Below are positions 16,840 through 25,540 of a stretch of 64,000 bases of DNA, piece by piece. The translations under genes were made by a program, and so were the position numbers. The stretch's first letter is position 1, and every line of letters begins with the position of its first letter. The stretch is from assembly GCA_902464615.1 (NCBI GenBank), contig CABQKA010000001.1, positions 1-64,000 on the forward strand. Direction: 5' to 3'. The notes below the pieces were generated by a model. That model saw only the letters and a program-made list of their open reading frames with translations, was not told the origin of the DNA and did not search any database. This DNA is from an uncultured Prevotella sp. Its GTDB lineage: Bacteria; Bacteroidota; Bacteroidia; Bacteroidales; Bacteroidaceae.

Positions 16840-17190
16840 ATGAACTTTACCTTATTTGTCACAGCATTGCTGACAGGTATCGCGTTCGTTGCTGTCGTGA
16901 CGATTTTAGCCCGGCTGATTTCGCCCCGCAGTTTCAACGCGCAAAAGGAAGAGGCTTATGAATGCGGTATCCCGACACGCGGACGGTCTTGGATGCAATT
17001 CCGAATCGGGTACTACTTATTCGCCATCCTGTTCCTCATGTTCGAAGTAGAAACGATGTTCCTCTTCCCATGGGCCGTCGTAATGCGTTCGCTGGGTCCT
17101 GCCGGACTATTCTGCGTGCTCTTCTTCTTGTTCATCTTAGTTCTGGGCTTGGCATACGCCTGGAGGAAAGGAGCTCTGAAATGGCAATAA
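16840..17190 (+). CDS. nuoA: NADH-quinone oxidoreductase subunit A
   Basis: NuoA is a three-helix membrane subunit at the junction of the arms of complex I. The 116-residue product has helices near 5-27, 60-82 and 87-107. It has the conserved loop YECGIPTRG with its cysteine and FRIGYYLFAILFLMFEVE, the second-helix signature with a buried acidic residue. It is the first gene of the eleven-gene operon, and its stop codon overlaps the start region of nuoB. Confidence 0.96.
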   Translation: MNFTLFVTALLTGIAFVAVVTILARLISPRSFNAQKEEAYECGIPTRGRSWMQFRIGYYLFAILFLMFEVETMFLFPWAVVMRSLGPAGLFCVLFFLFILVLGLAYAWRKGALKWQ

Positions 17191-17819
17191 TGAAGAAGCC
17201 CAAAATCAAGTCCATTCCTTACGAGGAATTTAAGGACAATGAAACATTCGAAAAACTCGTAGCCGAGCTGAACTCCAAAGGCACGAACGTCATCGTAAGC
17301 AAACTGGACGATTTGATTGACTGGGGAAGAAGCAATTCACTCTGGCCGCTGACATTCGCCACAAGCTGCTGCGGCATAGAGTTCATGGCTGTTTGCGCAG
17401 CAAGATACGACATAGCCCGCTTCGGTTTTGAAGTGACCCGCAACAGCCCCCGACAAGCCGACGTCATTTTAGTAAGCGGAACCATCACCACCAAGATGGC
17501 ACCGGTATTGAAACGCCTTTACGACCAAATGGCCGACCCGAAATATGTAGTCGCCATCGGTGGCTGTTCCGTCAGCGGCGGCCCGTTCCGCAAATCCTAC
17601 CATGTAGTGCAAGGCGTAGACCAAATCATCCCGGTCGACGTTTATGTCCCCGGATGTCCCCCACGCCCCGAATCATTCCTGTACGGCATGATGCAGCTAC
17701 AGCGTAAAGTAAAAGTAGAGAATTTCTTCGGTACGACAAACCGTAAAGAGAAAGACCCCTACCGCGAAAAAATGCAAGAAATCAGTGAAAAACTTTATAA
17801 CGAGGAGGAACAGGCATGA
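17181..17819 (+). CDS. nuoB: NADH-quinone oxidoreductase subunit B
   Basis: NuoB binds the terminal Fe-S cluster N2 that passes electrons to quinone. Cluster ligands are visible as TSCCGIEF (Cys63, Cys64), GGCSVSGG (Cys129) and PGCPPRPE (Cys159). The 212-residue start at 17181 is preceded at 8-nt spacing by AGGAAAGGAG, an unusually good Shine-Dalgarno for this window. A second ATG at 17190 would touch the nuoA stop by one base and is the alternative. The gene end overlaps nuoCD by four bases (ATGA), implying translational coupling. Confidence 0.96.
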   Translation: MAIMKKPKIKSIPYEEFKDNETFEKLVAELNSKGTNVIVSKLDDLIDWGRSNSLWPLTFATSCCGIEFMAVCAARYDIARFGFEVTRNSPRQADVILVSGTITTKMAPVLKRLYDQMADPKYVVAIGGCSVSGGPFRKSYHVVQGVDQIIPVDVYVPGCPPRPESFLYGMMQLQRKVKVENFFGTTNRKEKDPYREKMQEISEKLYNEEEQA

Positions 17820-19516
17820 CAGACATCCAAGATAACCTGCAGGCCAAAGGCGAACAAGCACAGGCAGCAACTCCAAAAGCGGAAAAGCCTGCCGCCGCAA
17901 AGCCTGCTGCCAAAGCCGCCGACCCAGCCACTCCCGCTCAGCCGGCAGAAAACCAAATCGAGCCTCGGTTTGTAGAGCCTGCAACGCTCCACAACGAGAT
18001 GAAGAGGCTGCACGATGAGGAAAGAATGGACTTCCTCGAATGCCTTACAGGCGTAGACTGGCAAGAAGAGGGCCTCGGCGTTGTTTACAATTTAGAATCG
18101 ACCTCTACAGGCAAACGCGTCTGCCTCAAGACGGCAACGACAGACCGCGAGAATCCCATACTTCCCTCTGTATGCGACCTTTGGGATATTGCGAACATTT
18201 ACGAACGTGAGGTTTTCGATTTCTTAGGTATTAAGTTTGTCGGACATCCAGACATGCGCCGTATATACCTGCGCGAAGACTGGGTAGGCTATCCGCTGCG
18301 CAAAGACGACGACCCCTTGAAAGAAAACCCGCTGCGCATGACAAACGAGCCACTCGCAGACGTGACTGAGACTTTGACTCTCAACGAGGACGGAACAATC
18401 AGCCGCGGCGAAAACCGCATTTTCGAAGATGGAGAATACGTAGTCAACATCGGTCCACAGCACCCCTCCACACACGGCGTGCTTCACTTCCGTGTAAGTT
18501 TGGAAGGCGAGCGAATCAAGAAAATCGACCCGATTTTAGGGTATATCCACCGCGGCATAGAAAAAATGAGCGAAAGCCTGACCTATCCGCAGACGCTCGC
18601 CTTAACAGACCGGCTCGACTACTTAGGCGCCATGCAAAACCGCCACGCGTTGTGCATGTGCATTGAAAAGGCGATGGGCCTCGAAGTCAGTGAACGCGTC
18701 CAGGTAATCCGTACCATTATGGACGAACTGCAACGTATCGACTCCCATATCCTTTACTTCTCCTGCCTTTGCCAAGACTTAGGCGCAACGACCGCATTCC
18801 TTTACGGATTCCGTGACCGCGAGAAAATACTTGACATCTTCGAAGAGACGTGCGGAGGCCGCCTGATTCTGAACTACAACACGATAGGCGGCGTGATGGC
18901 CGACATCCACCCGAACTTCCAGAAAAGAGTCAAGGAATTCATCCCCTACATGCGCAAGAATATCCAAGAATACCACGACATTTTCACCGGCAACGTAATC
19001 TTCCAGAACCGGTCGAAAGGAGTTGGCATCTTGACAAAAGAGCAGTGCATATCCTTCGGTTGCACGGGCGGTACGGGACGAGCCGCAGGCTGGCACAACG
19101 ACGTGCGTAAACGCATGCCCTATGCAGCATACGACAAGGTGAACTTCAACGAAATCACCCGCACGGAAGGCGACAGCTTTGCGCGCTACATGATTCGTAT
19201 GGACGAAATTCTGGAAAGCCTGAGCATCATCGAACAACTTATCGACAATATCCCGGAAGGGCCGTACCAAGCTAAGACAAAGCCCATCATCAAAGTGCCC
19301 GCGGGCACATACTATTCGGCCGTAGAGGGAAGCCGCGGTGAATTTGGCGTATATCTTGAGAGCAAAGGAGATAAATCGCCATACCGTCTGCACTACCGTG
19401 CAACCGGACTGCCTTTAGTTGCAGCAATGGACACCGCTTGCCGAAACAGCCTCATCGCAGACTTGATAACAATCGGTGGAACCCTTGATTACGTCGTACC
19501 TGATATTGATAGGTAA
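17816..19516 (+). CDS. nuoCD: NADH-quinone oxidoreductase fused subunits C and D
   Basis: The fusion forms the quinone-site end of the complex I peripheral arm. Residues 1-50 are a low-complexity Ala/Pro/Lys/Gln-rich extension, and residues ~55-180 are the NuoC domain (NIYEREVFDFLGIKFVGHPDMRRI). From about residue 205 the NuoD domain starts with the signature VNIGPQHPSTHG and runs to the C-terminal DYVVPDIDR. At 566 residues both domains are full length. The start overlaps nuoB by four bases and nuoH follows 23 bp later, with no nuoE, nuoF or nuoG in the place they occupy in enterobacteria. Confidence 0.97.
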   Translation: MTDIQDNLQAKGEQAQAATPKAEKPAAAKPAAKAADPATPAQPAENQIEPRFVEPATLHNEMKRLHDEERMDFLECLTGVDWQEEGLGVVYNLESTSTGKRVCLKTATTDRENPILPSVCDLWDIANIYEREVFDFLGIKFVGHPDMRRIYLREDWVGYPLRKDDDPLKENPLRMTNEPLADVTETLTLNEDGTISRGENRIFEDGEYVVNIGPQHPSTHGVLHFRVSLEGERIKKIDPILGYIHRGIEKMSESLTYPQTLALTDRLDYLGAMQNRHALCMCIEKAMGLEVSERVQVIRTIMDELQRIDSHILYFSCLCQDLGATTAFLYGFRDREKILDIFEETCGGRLILNYNTIGGVMADIHPNFQKRVKEFIPYMRKNIQEYHDIFTGNVIFQNRSKGVGILTKEQCISFGCTGGTGRAAGWHNDVRKRMPYAAYDKVNFNEITRTEGDSFARYMIRMDEILESLSIIEQLIDNIPEGPYQAKTKPIIKVPAGTYYSAVEGSRGEFGVYLESKGDKSPYRLHYRATGLPLVAAMDTACRNSLIADLITIGGTLDYVVPDIDR

Positions 19517-19539
19517 ATCCATAAAACAGATACAGAACA

Positions 19540-20619
19540 ATGTTTGATTTTTCAGTTGTAAGCTCATGGCTCCATGGCCTGCTCACGGGCTTCATGCCCG
19601 AATGGGCAGCCATCTTGACGGAAAGCATCCTGGTGGCATTGGTCATCATCACGCTCTACGCCATTTTTGCCATACTCCTTATTTATATGGAGCGCAAGGT
19701 CTGCGCCTTCTTCCAATGCCGCCTTGGCCCGATGCGCGTAGGCCCGTTCGGAACACTGCAAGTGTTCAGCGATGTGTTCAAGATGCTGACAAAAGAAATC
19801 ATCAACCTGCGCGAAACGGACAAGTTCCTCCACAATCTGGCTCCGTTCCTTGTGGTGCTCGCCTCCATGGTGACATTCGCATGTCTACCGTGGAACAGTG
19901 GTGCACAGATTATTGATTTCAATGTCGGAATCTTCTTCTTCCTCGCCGTATCGAGCATAGGCGTTGTAGGCATCTTATTGGCTGGTTGGAGTAGCAATAA
20001 CAAGTACTCCCTTATTGGCGCCATGCGTAGCGGCGCACAAATCATCAGCTACGAACTGTCCATCGGAATGACGATGCTCACTATGATTTGCCTGACCGGA
20101 ACGATGTCGTTCTCGGAAATCTGCCAGCAGCAATACGTCGAAGGATGGAACATTTTCCGCGGCCATCTTCCGGCAGTCATTGCCTTTATCATCTACTTAG
20201 TGGCAGGAAACGCCGAATGTAACCGCGGTCCGTTCGACTTGCCTGAAAGTGAAAGCGAGTTGACCGCCGGCTACCATACGGAATACTCCGGCATGCACTT
20301 CGGCTACTACTACCTTGCAGAATACATGAATCTTTTCATCTGCGCCGGTATGGCCACGACTGTATTCCTGGGAGGATGGGCTCCGCTCCACATTGCCGGG
20401 CTGGAAGGCTTCAACGGCATCATGGACCTTATTCCCGGAGCCATTTGGTTTGTCGGCAAGACGCTCTTCGTCGTATTTTTGCTCATGTGGCTACGCTGGA
20501 CTTTCCCGCGCCTGAGAATTGACCAGATACTCTCCCTTGAATGGAAATATCTGGTGCCTATCAGCATGATCAACTTAATACTTATGGCACTCGTCGTGTC
20601 TTATGGACTTCATTTCTAA
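19540..20619 (+). CDS. nuoH: NADH-quinone oxidoreductase subunit H
   Basis: NuoH contributes to the quinone-binding chamber in the membrane arm. The 359-residue product has about eight hydrophobic helices. It carries IYMERKVCAFFQCRLGPMRVGPFGTLQ, the family signature around the quinone entry, and NRGPFDLPESESELTAGYHTEYSGM, the conserved acidic loop. It is 14 bp upstream of nuoI in the same operon. Confidence 0.97.
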   Translation: MFDFSVVSSWLHGLLTGFMPEWAAILTESILVALVIITLYAIFAILLIYMERKVCAFFQCRLGPMRVGPFGTLQVFSDVFKMLTKEIINLRETDKFLHNLAPFLVVLASMVTFACLPWNSGAQIIDFNVGIFFFLAVSSIGVVGILLAGWSSNNKYSLIGAMRSGAQIISYELSIGMTMLTMICLTGTMSFSEICQQQYVEGWNIFRGHLPAVIAFIIYLVAGNAECNRGPFDLPESESELTAGYHTEYSGMHFGYYYLAEYMNLFICAGMATTVFLGGWAPLHIAGLEGFNGIMDLIPGAIWFVGKTLFVVFLLMWLRWTFPRLRIDQILSLEWKYLVPISMINLILMALVVSYGLHF

Positions 20620-20633
20620 AAGGATAGAAACTC

Positions 20634-21146
20634 ATGTACGAAGATAAGAATTACATCGAGGGATTGTTTAGCGGCATTAAATCGCTCTGCATCGGCTTGA
20701 AAACGACGATGCGCGAATTTTTCACGAAAAAAATCACGGAGCAATATCCCGAAAACCGAAATGAGTTGGAAATGTTCGACCGCTTCCGCGGCTCACTGAC
20801 CATGCCGCACAACGCAAACAACGAGCATAAATGCGTAGGTTGCGGATTGTGCGAAATGGCCTGCCCAAACGGAACGATCAAAGTTACCAGCGAATTCTAC
20901 ACCGACGATGAGGGCAAAAAGAAGAAACGCCTTGTAAAATACGAATACAACCTGGGCTCGTGCATCTTCTGCCAACTGTGCACCCGCGCTTGTCCTCACG
21001 GCGCAATCGAATTCAATCAAAGTTTTGAGAACGCCGTGTTCGACCGGTCGAAGCTAATCCTTACGCTCAACCACGAAGGCAGCAAAGTCGTGGAAAAGAA
21101 AGTCGTAAAGAAAGCTGCACCAGAAGCCAAGGAACAAACTGCTTAA
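20634..21146 (+). CDS. nuoI: NADH-quinone oxidoreductase subunit I (2x[4Fe-4S])
   Basis: NuoI carries clusters N6a and N6b on the peripheral arm. Two ferredoxin motifs are complete: CVGCGLCEMACP (Cys67, 70, 73, 77) and CIFCQLCTRACP (Cys110, 113, 116, 120). The 170-residue length and the Lys-rich C-terminal tail are ordinary. In complexes lacking NuoEFG this ferredoxin-like subunit is a plausible contact for an external electron donor, which is an inference from the gene set. Confidence 0.97.
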   Translation: MYEDKNYIEGLFSGIKSLCIGLKTTMREFFTKKITEQYPENRNELEMFDRFRGSLTMPHNANNEHKCVGCGLCEMACPNGTIKVTSEFYTDDEGKKKKRLVKYEYNLGSCIFCQLCTRACPHGAIEFNQSFENAVFDRSKLILTLNHEGSKVVEKKVVKKAAPEAKEQTA

Positions 21147-21156
21147 ACTAAAGAAA

Positions 21157-21687
21157 ATGAATTCACAAAACATCATGTTCGTCATATTGGCGGTCTTCAT
21201 CGTACTGTCCTCCATCGCAACAGTACTCACGAAGAGCATCATCCGCGCCGCCACATACCTGCTGTTCGTACTGTTGGGAACCGCAGGGCTGTACTTCCTG
21301 ATGGGGTACACTTTCTTGGGCGCAGTTCAAACCATGGTCTACGCGGGCGGCATTATCGTACTCTACGTCTTTGCCATTCTGTTGACAGACGGAGCGAAAG
21401 ACCAAGCTGCACAGAAAAAGATGAAAGACGCCTCCTGGGGAGTGGTACTCGGCCTGGCAGGCTTCCTCACGTTCATATTTGTATTGTTCAAGCAAGAACT
21501 GTTCAAAGGTGTTGCCGCACTGGCAGCCCCGACGGAACCGGCAGGAGCTGCCAGCAATTCAATAGATAAAATAGGCCAATTCATGCTTTCCAGCGGCGAA
21601 GGCGGATACCTGCTGCCTTTTGAGGCTGTCAGCATTCTCCTACTCGCCTGCATTGTCGCCGGACTGCTGATAGCCCGCAAACGTTAA
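21157..21687 (+). CDS. nuoJ: NADH-quinone oxidoreductase subunit J
   Basis: NuoJ is a five-helix membrane subunit next to NuoK. In this 176-residue protein, AATYLLFVLLGTAGLYFLMGYTFLGAVQTMVYAGGIIVLYVFAILL contains the helix-3 signature whose pi-bulge takes part in proton-pump coupling. A polar loop (residues ~125-150) separates the last helix. It lies 10 bp after nuoI and 10 bp before nuoK. Confidence 0.96.
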   Translation: MNSQNIMFVILAVFIVLSSIATVLTKSIIRAATYLLFVLLGTAGLYFLMGYTFLGAVQTMVYAGGIIVLYVFAILLTDGAKDQAAQKKMKDASWGVVLGLAGFLTFIFVLFKQELFKGVAALAAPTEPAGAASNSIDKIGQFMLSSGEGGYLLPFEAVSILLLACIVAGLLIARKR

Positions 21688-21697
21688 AGATTAAACC

Positions 21698-22006
21698 ATG
21701 ATACAGATAGAATACATCCTGCTCATTTCGGCCATCATGATGTTCGCGGGCATCTTCGGATTCCTGACACGCCGCAGCACCTTGGCCGTATTGTTGTCCG
21801 TCGAATTGATGCTTAACTCCGCAGACATCAATTTCGCCGTTTTCAACCGCATGCTCTACCCGGACGGGCACGAAGGCTACTTCTTTGCCCTTTTCGCCAT
21901 TGCTATTGCAGCTGCCGAAAGCGCTATCGCCATTGCCATCATGATTAACATCTACCGGACGCTCAAAAACATTTCCGTAGACAAACTGCAAAAGATGAAG
22001 TGGTAG
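21698..22006 (+). CDS. nuoK: NADH-quinone oxidoreductase subunit K
   Basis: This 102-residue, three-helix subunit shows LAVLLSVELMLNSADINF, with the conserved membrane glutamate, and AIAAAESAIAIAIMI, with the second membrane glutamate. Both are needed for proton translocation in characterised complexes. Order and spacing fit the nuo operon; nuoL follows after 56 bp. Confidence 0.96.
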   Translation: MIQIEYILLISAIMMFAGIFGFLTRRSTLAVLLSVELMLNSADINFAVFNRMLYPDGHEGYFFALFAIAIAAAESAIAIAIMINIYRTLKNISVDKLQKMKW

Positions 22007-22062
22007 TACACAGGCTGCCGGACTCCCTCCGCGGCCCCACAACCATTAAAAACTAAGATTTT

Positions 22063-23961
22063 ATGGAATATACGTTATTCATCCTATTACTGCCCTTCCT
22101 CTCGTTCCTTTTTCTGGGAATCTGTGGAAAATGGCTTAGCCACAAAACCGCCGGCATCATCGGGACATGCTGCATTGCCCTCGTAGCCATACTCTCATAC
22201 ACGGCGGCGTTCGACTATTTCACAATGCCGCGTCTGGCAGACGGAACATTCAAACCGGAAGTTCCCTTCAACATTCCATGGCTTCCATTCTTCAACGAAG
22301 GCCTGGTGTTCAAAATGGGTATACTCCTTGACCCCATTTCCGTCATGATGCTCATTGTCATCTCCACGGTTTCGCTCATGGTACACATCTACTCGTTCGG
22401 ATATATGCACGGCGAGCGTGGATTCCAACGTTACTATGCCTTCCTCAGCCTTTTCTCGATGTCCATGCTGGGCCTGGTTGTCGCCACGAACATTTTCCAG
22501 ATGTATCTTTTCTGGGAATTGGTCGGCGTGTCCTCCTACCTGCTCATTGGGTTCTACTATACGTCACCCGCGGCCATCGCTGCTTCTAAAAAGGCCTTTA
22601 TCGTAACCCGTTTTGCCGACATGTTCTTCCTCATCGGCATACTGATTTACGGATACTATTGCGGACAGTTCGGCTTTGAGTTCGACGCTGAAGGCTTTGC
22701 AGCCGGCGGTTTCATGCTGCCCACAGCCCTCGTTCTCATGTTCATCGGCGGCGCCGGCAAGAGTGCCATGTTCCCTTTGCACATCTGGTTGCCCGATGCC
22801 ATGGAAGGCCCCACCCCGGTCAGCGCGCTCATCCACGCCGCCACCATGGTCGTTGCCGGCGTGTTCCAAGTTGCGCGTCTGTTCCCCTTGTGGATTCAAT
22901 ATGCTCCCGAGGCGCTCAGCATCGTAGCCTGGGTTGGCGCTTTCACAGCCTTCTATGCCGCTGCTGTGGCATGCGCTCAAAGCGACATCAAACGTGTCCT
23001 CGCCTTCTCCACCATCTCACAGATTGCATTCATGATGGTGTCACTCGGCGTCTGCACGGAAATCACAACAGGCCACGAACACGTAGGCAGCCTTGGATAT
23101 ATGGCTTCCATGTTTCACCTTTTCACACACGCCATGTTCAAGGCCCTGCTCTTCCTCGGCGCAGGATGCATCATCCATGCCGTGCATAGCAACGAAATGT
23201 CTGCCATGGGTGGGTTACGCAAATATATGCCCATCACGCACATTACGTTCCTCATCGCCTGCCTTGCCATCTCCGGCATCCCGCCCTTCTCCGGTTTCTT
23301 CTCGAAAGACGAGATTCTGACGGCCTGCTTCGCATACAGTCCGTTCATGGGATGGATTATGACCGGCATCGCCGGCATGACCGCATTCTACATGTTCCGC
23401 CTGTACTTCGGCATCTTCTGGGGCACGGAAAACAAAGAGCTCCACGCCGAACACACTCCGCACGAGGCTCCTCTGAGCATGACATTCCCGCTCATATTCC
23501 TGGCCATTGTCACTTGTGTTGCAGGCTTCATACCTTTCGGGCATTTCGTCAGCGCCGACACGCGCGCATACGACATTCACCTTGACTGGAACGTTGCCGG
23601 CACCAGCATCATCGTCGCAGTCGTGGCCATAGCCTTAGCCACCTACATCTACAAGGGCAAACGCCAACCGGTGGCCGAAGCCGCAGCAGAGAAATTCTCA
23701 AAACTGCATCGCTGGGCATACAAGCGTTTCTATATGGACGAGGTTTACCAGTACATCACCCACCGCCTTATCTTCGCCCACATTTCCAAGCCGGTCGCAT
23801 GGTTTGACCGTCACGTTGTCGACGGTTTCTTCAACTTCCTTGCATGGGGCTCCAATGCCCTCGGCTTCCAGATTCGCGGGCTGCAAAGCGGTTCTGTCCA
23901 GAAATATGCTTTTGTTTTCCTGTTAGGCATCCTCATCCTGCTGTTTATCTTGATTCTTTAA
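22063..23961 (+). CDS. nuoL: NADH-quinone oxidoreductase subunit L
   Basis: NuoL is the distal antiporter-like proton-pumping subunit. The 632-residue product has about 16 helices, including FWELVGVSSYLLIGFYY with the key glutamate and GKSAMFPLHIWLPDAMEGPTPVSALIHAATMV with the channel lysine and histidines. A C-terminal amphipathic lateral-helix region follows (about 530-632), as expected for NuoL rather than NuoM or NuoN. It is followed 3 bp later by nuoM. Confidence 0.97.
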   Translation: MEYTLFILLLPFLSFLFLGICGKWLSHKTAGIIGTCCIALVAILSYTAAFDYFTMPRLADGTFKPEVPFNIPWLPFFNEGLVFKMGILLDPISVMMLIVISTVSLMVHIYSFGYMHGERGFQRYYAFLSLFSMSMLGLVVATNIFQMYLFWELVGVSSYLLIGFYYTSPAAIAASKKAFIVTRFADMFFLIGILIYGYYCGQFGFEFDAEGFAAGGFMLPTALVLMFIGGAGKSAMFPLHIWLPDAMEGPTPVSALIHAATMVVAGVFQVARLFPLWIQYAPEALSIVAWVGAFTAFYAAAVACAQSDIKRVLAFSTISQIAFMMVSLGVCTEITTGHEHVGSLGYMASMFHLFTHAMFKALLFLGAGCIIHAVHSNEMSAMGGLRKYMPITHITFLIACLAISGIPPFSGFFSKDEILTACFAYSPFMGWIMTGIAGMTAFYMFRLYFGIFWGTENKELHAEHTPHEAPLSMTFPLIFLAIVTCVAGFIPFGHFVSADTRAYDIHLDWNVAGTSIIVAVVAIALATYIYKGKRQPVAEAAAEKFSKLHRWAYKRFYMDEVYQYITHRLIFAHISKPVAWFDRHVVDGFFNFLAWGSNALGFQIRGLQSGSVQKYAFVFLLGILILLFILIL

Positions 23962-23964
23962 GCC

Positions 23965-25518
23965 ATGGATAATAATTTAGTCAACGTATTATACCTGTCA
24001 TCATTCGTATTCGTACCCTTGGTGATGCTATTGGGACTGTGGTTAGCCAAGTCTCTCCAGCAAGTTCGCGGCGTAATGGTCGCAGGCAGCTCCATCCTCC
24101 TGTTGCTGTCAGTCTACCTCGTCATCGATTTCCTCGGTGCCCGTGCGGCCGACCCCACGAGCGAAATGCTCTTCACCGGCCAATTCTCCTGGTTTGCCCC
24201 GCTACACATTGAATATGCCGTCGGCGTAGACGGCATTTCGGTGGCCATGCTGCTACTGTCCTCCATCATTGTATTCACGGGCACATTTGCCTCCTGGCGG
24301 CTTCAGCCGCTTACGAAGGAGTTCTTCCTCTGGTTCACCTTGCTCAGCATGGGTGTGTTCGGTTTCTTCATCTCCACGGACATGTTCACCATGTTCATGT
24401 TCTACGAGATAGCCCTCATCCCGATGTACCTGCTCATCGGGGTCTGGGGCAGCGGAAAGAAAGAATACGCTGCCATGAAGCTGACGCTGATGCTCATGGG
24501 GGCTTCCGCCTTTCTCATGTGTGGCATCTTCGGCATCTTCTACGGAGCGGGCGGACAGACGATGAACGTCATCGACATCGCCTACCATACAGGCGGTGCC
24601 CATGCCATCGACTTTACCCAACAATGCATCTGGTTCCCGCTGACATTCATCGGTTTCGGCGTACTGGGAGCGCTTTTCCCGTTCCACACCTGGAGTCCCG
24701 ACGGTCACGCCTCGGCCCCCACTGCAGTCTCCATGCTCCACGCCGGCGTTCTGATGAAACTCGGGGGCTACGGCTGCTTCCGCATTGCCATGTTCCTGCT
24801 TCCTGAGGCCGCCAACGAGTTAGGCTGGATATTCCTCATCCTGACAGGCATCTCGGTCGTTTACGGCGCTTTCTCAGCCTGCGTACAGACCGACCTCAAA
24901 TACATCAACGCCTATTCCTCCGTGTCGCACTGCGGTCTCGTGCTTTTCGCCATTCTGATGCTTAACCAGACAGCCTGCACAGGCGCTGTGCTCCAGATGC
25001 TCAGCCACGGCTTGATGACGGCCCTCTTCTTTGCCCTCATCGGTATGATATACGGACGCACCCACACCCGCGACATCCGCGAGCTGAACGGCCTGATGCG
25101 CATCATGCCATTCCTTTCCGTATGCTATGTCATTGCCGGTCTGGCCAATCTGGGCCTCCCGGGACTTTCGGGCTTCATCGCGGAAATGACCATCTTCGTC
25201 GGCTCGTTCCAGAACGCCGATACATTCCACCGCGTACTTACCATCATTGCCTGCACCAGTATCGTCATCACCGCGGTCTACATCCTGCGTCTGGTTGGCA
25301 AAATCCTTTACGGCACATGCACCAATGAGCACCACCTCAAGCTGACTGATGCCACCTGGGACGAACGCACGGCCGTCATCTGCCTTATCGTCGCCGTGGC
25401 AGGCTTAGGTCTGGCCCCATTGTGGATGAGCGACATGATTACGACGGGCGTAACTCCTATCGTAGACCATATCCACAACGCCGCACAAGTCGTGTCACAA
25501 AGTAATCCGTTCCTCTAA
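23965..25518 (+). CDS. nuoM: NADH-quinone oxidoreductase subunit M
   Basis: NuoM is the central antiporter-like subunit of the membrane arm. In 517 residues it shows MFMFYEIALIPMYLLIGVWG (conserved Glu), then FPFHTWSPDGHASAPTAVSMLHAGVLMKLGGYG and VSHCGLVLFAI. These are the M-type forms of the proton-channel motifs. It is nearly contiguous with nuoL (3 bp) and 22 bp before nuoN. Confidence 0.97.
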   Translation: MDNNLVNVLYLSSFVFVPLVMLLGLWLAKSLQQVRGVMVAGSSILLLLSVYLVIDFLGARAADPTSEMLFTGQFSWFAPLHIEYAVGVDGISVAMLLLSSIIVFTGTFASWRLQPLTKEFFLWFTLLSMGVFGFFISTDMFTMFMFYEIALIPMYLLIGVWGSGKKEYAAMKLTLMLMGASAFLMCGIFGIFYGAGGQTMNVIDIAYHTGGAHAIDFTQQCIWFPLTFIGFGVLGALFPFHTWSPDGHASAPTAVSMLHAGVLMKLGGYGCFRIAMFLLPEAANELGWIFLILTGISVVYGAFSACVQTDLKYINAYSSVSHCGLVLFAILMLNQTACTGAVLQMLSHGLMTALFFALIGMIYGRTHTRDIRELNGLMRIMPFLSVCYVIAGLANLGLPGLSGFIAEMTIFVGSFQNADTFHRVLTIIACTSIVITAVYILRLVGKILYGTCTNEHHLKLTDATWDERTAVICLIVAVAGLGLAPLWMSDMITTGVTPIVDHIHNAAQVVSQSNPFL

Positions 25519-25540
25519 AACGTAAATCAAAGTCAAAACA

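Noticed and set aside
16550..16843. 97-codon open frame in the nuo leader
   Set aside because: It starts before the predicted transcription start, overlaps the nuoA ATG and shows no family signature.
16962..17180. 73-codon N-terminal extension of NuoB
   Set aside because: This stretch lies inside nuoA in another frame. The NuoB fold begins after 17181, where a good ribosome-binding site is present.
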